From: an uncultured Treponema sp.
Lineage (GTDB): Bacteria > Spirochaetota > Spirochaetia > Treponematales > Treponemataceae
Length of the DNA: 8,077 nucleotides
Assembly: GCA_937923945.1 (NCBI GenBank)
Contig: CALDWC010000172.1
Location: 1-8,077 of the forward strand
Reading direction: 5' to 3'
The notes under the pieces were generated by a model that saw nothing but the letters and a program-made list of their open reading frames with translations, was not told the origin of the DNA and made no database searches. Both the position numbers and the translations under genes were made by a program. Shown here piece by piece: positions 5,391-8,077 of this stretch. Numbering within the stretch: the stretch's first letter is position 1; every line of letters starts with the position of its first letter.

Positions 5391-5616
5391 AAAAAGACAC
5401 CCGCCGCAAAACACAAAATAATGTTCATACGCGCGCCGGTGCGGTAGGTGGAGCTTTTTATATATTGGGCTTTTTCCCACACAAAAAGGTGCAAACGCTG
5501 TTAGGTTAACGAGCCGCGCTATTTCAGCGGTGAAATCAAACATCTAGAATTCTACCTTATAAGTGGCTACAGTTTGTTTTTACCGAAAATGCGGAAAGCA
5601 TTTTAAAAGTAATCTC
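5391..5616. other. Gene-free spacer with several small inverted repeats
   Basis: No gene is supported on either strand. A minus-strand ORF of about 55 codons beginning near 5541 (MFDFTAEIARLV) has no visible ribosome binding site or family. Short palindromes are ATTTCA-GCGG-TGAAAT (5521-5536), TAGAATTCTA (5545-5554), and AAAATGC (5586-5592) with GCATTTT (5598-5604). They could belong to a structured leader or to regulator-binding sites for pbpC, but none matches a motif I know. Confidence 0.35.
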
Positions 5617-5646
5617 GGACACGGTATCCGTCCTTTTATTATTTTT
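5617..5646 (+). terminator. Hairpin plus T-rich tract just upstream of pbpC
   Basis: GGAC-AC-GG (5617-5624) pairs with CCGTCC (5628-5633) around TAT, with a two-base bulge, followed by TTTTATTATTTTT. It has the form of an intrinsic terminator 23 bases before the pbpC start. It may end read-through from upstream or attenuate pbpC. The stem is short. Confidence 0.38.
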
Positions 5647-5656
5647 CGTAAACAAG

Positions 5657-5662
5657 TATAAT
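5657..5662 (+). promoter_or_regulatory. Possible -10 box very close to the pbpC start
   Basis: A perfect TATAAT lies only seven bases before the ATG at 5670, and no -35 is recognisable at normal spacing. If used, the message would be leaderless or nearly so, which would agree with the absence of a Shine-Dalgarno sequence before pbpC. Confidence 0.35.
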
Positions 5663-5669
5663 CTGCACT

Positions 5670-7928
5670 ATGAAACGGCTTGAGTTTTTAGGTGTTGTCC
5701 TCATTTTGTTCGTCGTGAGCGTTTGTTTTATTCAGGCATTGCCTCGGTTCAGCGAAGATTATTCGTTCGTTGTGTATGACCGCGCGGGTAATTTACTGAA
5801 TGCTCAAGTCGCTTCGGATGAGCAATGGCGTTTTCCGCAGCGTGAACCGTTATCGCGTATGTATCGGGATTGTGCGATTGTCTATGAGGATAAAAATTTT
5901 TATTTTCACTTCGGGATTGATCCGATTTCGGTTGTGCGGGCACTTTACTTAAATGTGAAGCATCGGCGGGTTGTTTCCGGAGCGTCAACGCTGACGATGC
6001 AGGTTGCCCGCATCAGTGAAAAAAATAAACCCCGCACGTTTAAGCAAAAACTCAAGGAAAGTTTTTTAAGTTTTCTCATTGAATGCGCTTACGATAAGGG
6101 TGCGATTTTAAACCTCTACGCGAATAATGCTCCGTACGGCGGAAATGTCGTCGGGATAAGCGCAGCGAGCCGTCGGTATTTTTCGCGTTCGCAAACCGAC
6201 TTGAGCATTGCGGAAGTTGCAATGCTTTCCGTGCTTCCGAATGAGCCGGCTCTCGTTCGACCGGGAGCGAACGTACCTATTTTGCAGGCAAAGCGCGATG
6301 CCGTTTTACGGGCACTCGTGCAGGCAAAGCGGATTTCCGCCGATGAGTATGCCCTCGCCCTTTTGGAAGCGGTTCCCGAGGAACCGAAAGCCTTACCGAA
6401 CATTATTCCGCACTACGCCCAATTTTTGAAATCCCGTTCCAAAAAAAATTTTGCCGAAGTTACTATTGATGTTGCATTACAACAGCGGGCTGCGGAAATT
6501 ATGGAAACCGCTTCGTTGACGGCGAGCCGGTCAAATGTTTACAACGCCTGCGCGATAATTATGGAAAACAGCACCGGCAATATTATCGCGTATATCGGAA
6601 ACACCGGCATAACGAAAAAAAATCGTCCGGTACAAAACGAAGCGGTTGATATCGTTCAAGCAAGGCGGAGTTCGGGAAGTTTGCTCAAACCTTTTTTATA
6701 TGCCGCTTCGCTCGATGCTTCCATTATACTTCCGGCACAGCTTTTACCCGACACGCCGGCGCAGTTCGGTTCGTTTGTGCCGCAGAATAATACTCACTAC
6801 TTTTTAGGTGCGGTGAGTGCCGACGAAGCGTTGACGAAATCGCTCAATGTGCCTTTTGTGCATTTACTGGGCGAATATTCTATTGAAAATTTTTTGGAGC
6901 TTTTGCGAAAACTCCGGTTGACAACGCTTACCAATACTGCGGACTATTACGGATTGCCGCTGATTTTAGGCGGCGGTGAAATAACCCTTTTTGAAATTGT
7001 TCGGGCATATCGCAATCTTACGGTAACCGCGTTTGAAAAAAACGAAGCAGATTTTCCGATTTCTTCCGCTGCCTGCCGAATTACGTTTGATGTGCTTTTG
7101 AACGGGGTACGCCCCGCAGAAGAAAAATCTTGGACATACTTTTCAAGCAGCAAGCATATTGCATGGAAAACCGGTACCAGCTACGGCAACAAAGATGCCT
7201 GGAGCGTCGGCTGCACGCCGGACTATACGGTCGGTGTATGGTTCGGAAACGCGAGCGGCGTAGGGCGTCCTGAAATTTCCAGTTCGGTGCTGGCTGCTCC
7301 CGCGATGTTTAAACTTTTTGAATTATTACCCGATTCGGTAATGCCGCCGCGGAATGAGTTACGGTATACGCGGCTGCGGACATGTTCACATTCAGGGTTT
7401 GCCGCTTCACCGTACTGCGATGACACCGAGTTGACGGAAATTCCGAAAACGACGCTTATTGGGGGAGCTTGTCCCTACTGTAAACCGGTTGCGTTGACAC
7501 GGGATGAGAAGTACCGCATTACCGATACGGGAAATACGGCGGAAATTCCCGTCATTAAGCATTTTTTTACCCTGCTGCCCGCTCAGGAGTATTATTACAG
7601 CCAAGCGCACCCTGATTATCGAAAATTGCCGCCGAAATTGGAAACCGTACAGAATAATTCGGCTGATTTTCAGATTATTTACCCGAAAAACTATTCGAAG
7701 ATTTTTATACCGATTGATTTGGACGGCAAGCCCGGTGCGTTTGCGGCAAAAGCGGCGTACCTTGAAAAAAACGGCGAGCTTTTTTGGTTTTTGGATAACC
7801 GATTTTTGGTAACGACGCAGGATATTCACGAAGTAAAAATTTCCACTTCCTACGGTAAGCATCGATTGACGGTCGTCGATGCATTCGGCAATGAACAGAC
7901 GTTGGAGTTTTTTGTATTGAGCGAGTAG
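5670..7928 (+). CDS. pbpC: Penicillin-binding protein 1C (bifunctional transglycosylase/transpeptidase)
   Basis: This 752-residue class A penicillin-binding protein polymerises lipid II into glycan strands and may cross-link peptides in the periplasm. Residues about 4-24 form the membrane anchor. The GT51 domain follows: EDKNFYFHFGID with catalytic E73, GASTLTMQVAR (104-114), KLKESF with E130, LYANNAPYGGN, and IAEVAMLSVLPNEP. The transpeptidase domain has S337-L-L-K340 with the active-site serine, S391-L-N393, and K500-T-G-T503. The C-terminus has four cysteines (C572, C583, C601, C604) and a BiPBP_C-type beta domain to about 750, both typical of PBP1C. All catalytic motifs are intact and the length is normal. 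The start is limited by an in-frame TAA at 5649-5651, and ATG 5670 is the only start before the anchor, although no Shine-Dalgarno precedes it. The alpha-2-macroglobulin-like gene (yfhM) that often neighbours pbpC is not in view. Confidence 0.95.
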   Translation: MKRLEFLGVVLILFVVSVCFIQALPRFSEDYSFVVYDRAGNLLNAQVASDEQWRFPQREPLSRMYRDCAIVYEDKNFYFHFGIDPISVVRALYLNVKHRRVVSGASTLTMQVARISEKNKPRTFKQKLKESFLSFLIECAYDKGAILNLYANNAPYGGNVVGISAASRRYFSRSQTDLSIAEVAMLSVLPNEPALVRPGANVPILQAKRDAVLRALVQAKRISADEYALALLEAVPEEPKALPNIIPHYAQFLKSRSKKNFAEVTIDVALQQRAAEIMETASLTASRSNVYNACAIIMENSTGNIIAYIGNTGITKKNRPVQNEAVDIVQARRSSGSLLKPFLYAASLDASIILPAQLLPDTPAQFGSFVPQNNTHYFLGAVSADEALTKSLNVPFVHLLGEYSIENFLELLRKLRLTTLTNTADYYGLPLILGGGEITLFEIVRAYRNLTVTAFEKNEADFPISSAACRITFDVLLNGVRPAEEKSWTYFSSSKHIAWKTGTSYGNKDAWSVGCTPDYTVGVWFGNASGVGRPEISSSVLAAPAMFKLFELLPDSVMPPRNELRYTRLRTCSHSGFAASPYCDDTELTEIPKTTLIGGACPYCKPVALTRDEKYRITDTGNTAEIPVIKHFFTLLPAQEYYYSQAHPDYRKLPPKLETVQNNSADFQIIYPKNYSKIFIPIDLDGKPGAFAAKAAYLEKNGELFWFLDNRFLVTTQDIHEVKISTSYGKHRLTVVDAFGNEQTLEFFVLSE

Positions 7929-8014
7929 ATTACCGTGAAAAATTTATTTTTAGGATAAAGCCATAATTTCATCGTAAAATCATCATTAAACTTGTAAAAA
8001 AAGACTTTGAATAC
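7929..8014. other. Short spacer after pbpC
   Basis: No gene is supported and there is no convincing terminator: AAAAATTTATTTTT shortly after the stop is A-T only. Transcription of pbpC may end further on or depend on Rho. Confidence 0.4.
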
Positions 8015-8043
8015 TTGACAAAGCAGCTAAAATTTTATAGAAT
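8015..8043 (+). promoter_or_regulatory. Strong sigma-70-type promoter for a gene beyond the window
   Basis: A perfect TTGACA (8015-8020) is followed at exactly 17 bases by TAGAAT (8038-8043), five of six matches to TATAAT. The expected start of transcription is near 8050. No start codon with a ribosome binding site is visible before the window ends, so the product is unknown. Confidence 0.72.
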
Positions 8044-8077
8044 TTTACCGATAAGTAATAGGCGAGTGATTTTTAAG

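Noticed and set aside
7407..7862. Minus-strand and alternate-frame ORFs inside pbpC
   Set aside because: All overlap the conserved C-terminal part of pbpC and have basic, low-complexity translations without any family pattern.

Overview
The window looks like chromosomal DNA of a spirochaete, most likely an oral or host-associated Treponema. This rests on the protein style, on moderately AT-rich DNA with T/A runs between genes, on sigma-70-type promoters, and on short repeated elements between genes. The genus assignment is an inference from pattern recognition; no database was consulted and the species cannot be fixed. All five substantial genes lie on the + strand. The intergenic spaces are unusually long (about 260-440 bases) and rich in structure.

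Layout: 1-289 holds a repeat element with two stable hairpins (copy 1), a weak terminator and a possible promoter. 290-1762 is a HerA-like DUF853 ATPase (YjgR family). It is followed after 25 bases by 1788-2678, an exported protein of unknown function with a TPR-like C-terminus. The reading frame of that gene continues past its TAG stop as a coding-like 38-residue ORF (2706-2822), whose stop codon is supplied by the left end of repeat copy 2 (2808-2937). A separate 76-base palindrome (2938-3013) directly abuts that repeat. 3242-4213 encodes an unrecognised protein whose N-terminus resembles sigma-factor region 2 and which has two helix-turn-helix-like stretches. Its 3' end runs into consecutive hairpins and three AGGAGG motifs that have no well-spaced gene to serve (4179-4301). 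4475-5227 is triosephosphate isomerase (tpiA) with its own clear promoter and ribosome binding site. Repeat copy 3 (5284-5390) and a hairpin-rich, gene-free stretch follow. 5670-7928 is a complete penicillin-binding protein 1C (pbpC). A strong promoter at 8015-8043 points out of the window toward a gene not seen here.

The genes do not form one pathway. There is one likely two-gene operon (the ATPase and the exported protein), a stand-alone putative regulator, a glycolysis gene and a cell-wall synthase. The least ordinary content is (a) a modular, MITE-like repeat family with shared 12-base ends and interchangeable cores, (b) the sigma-like orphan protein, and (c) the Shine-Dalgarno-like array with hairpins between that orphan and tpiA. 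I see no CRISPR array, tRNA, rRNA, transposase gene or recognisable defence system.
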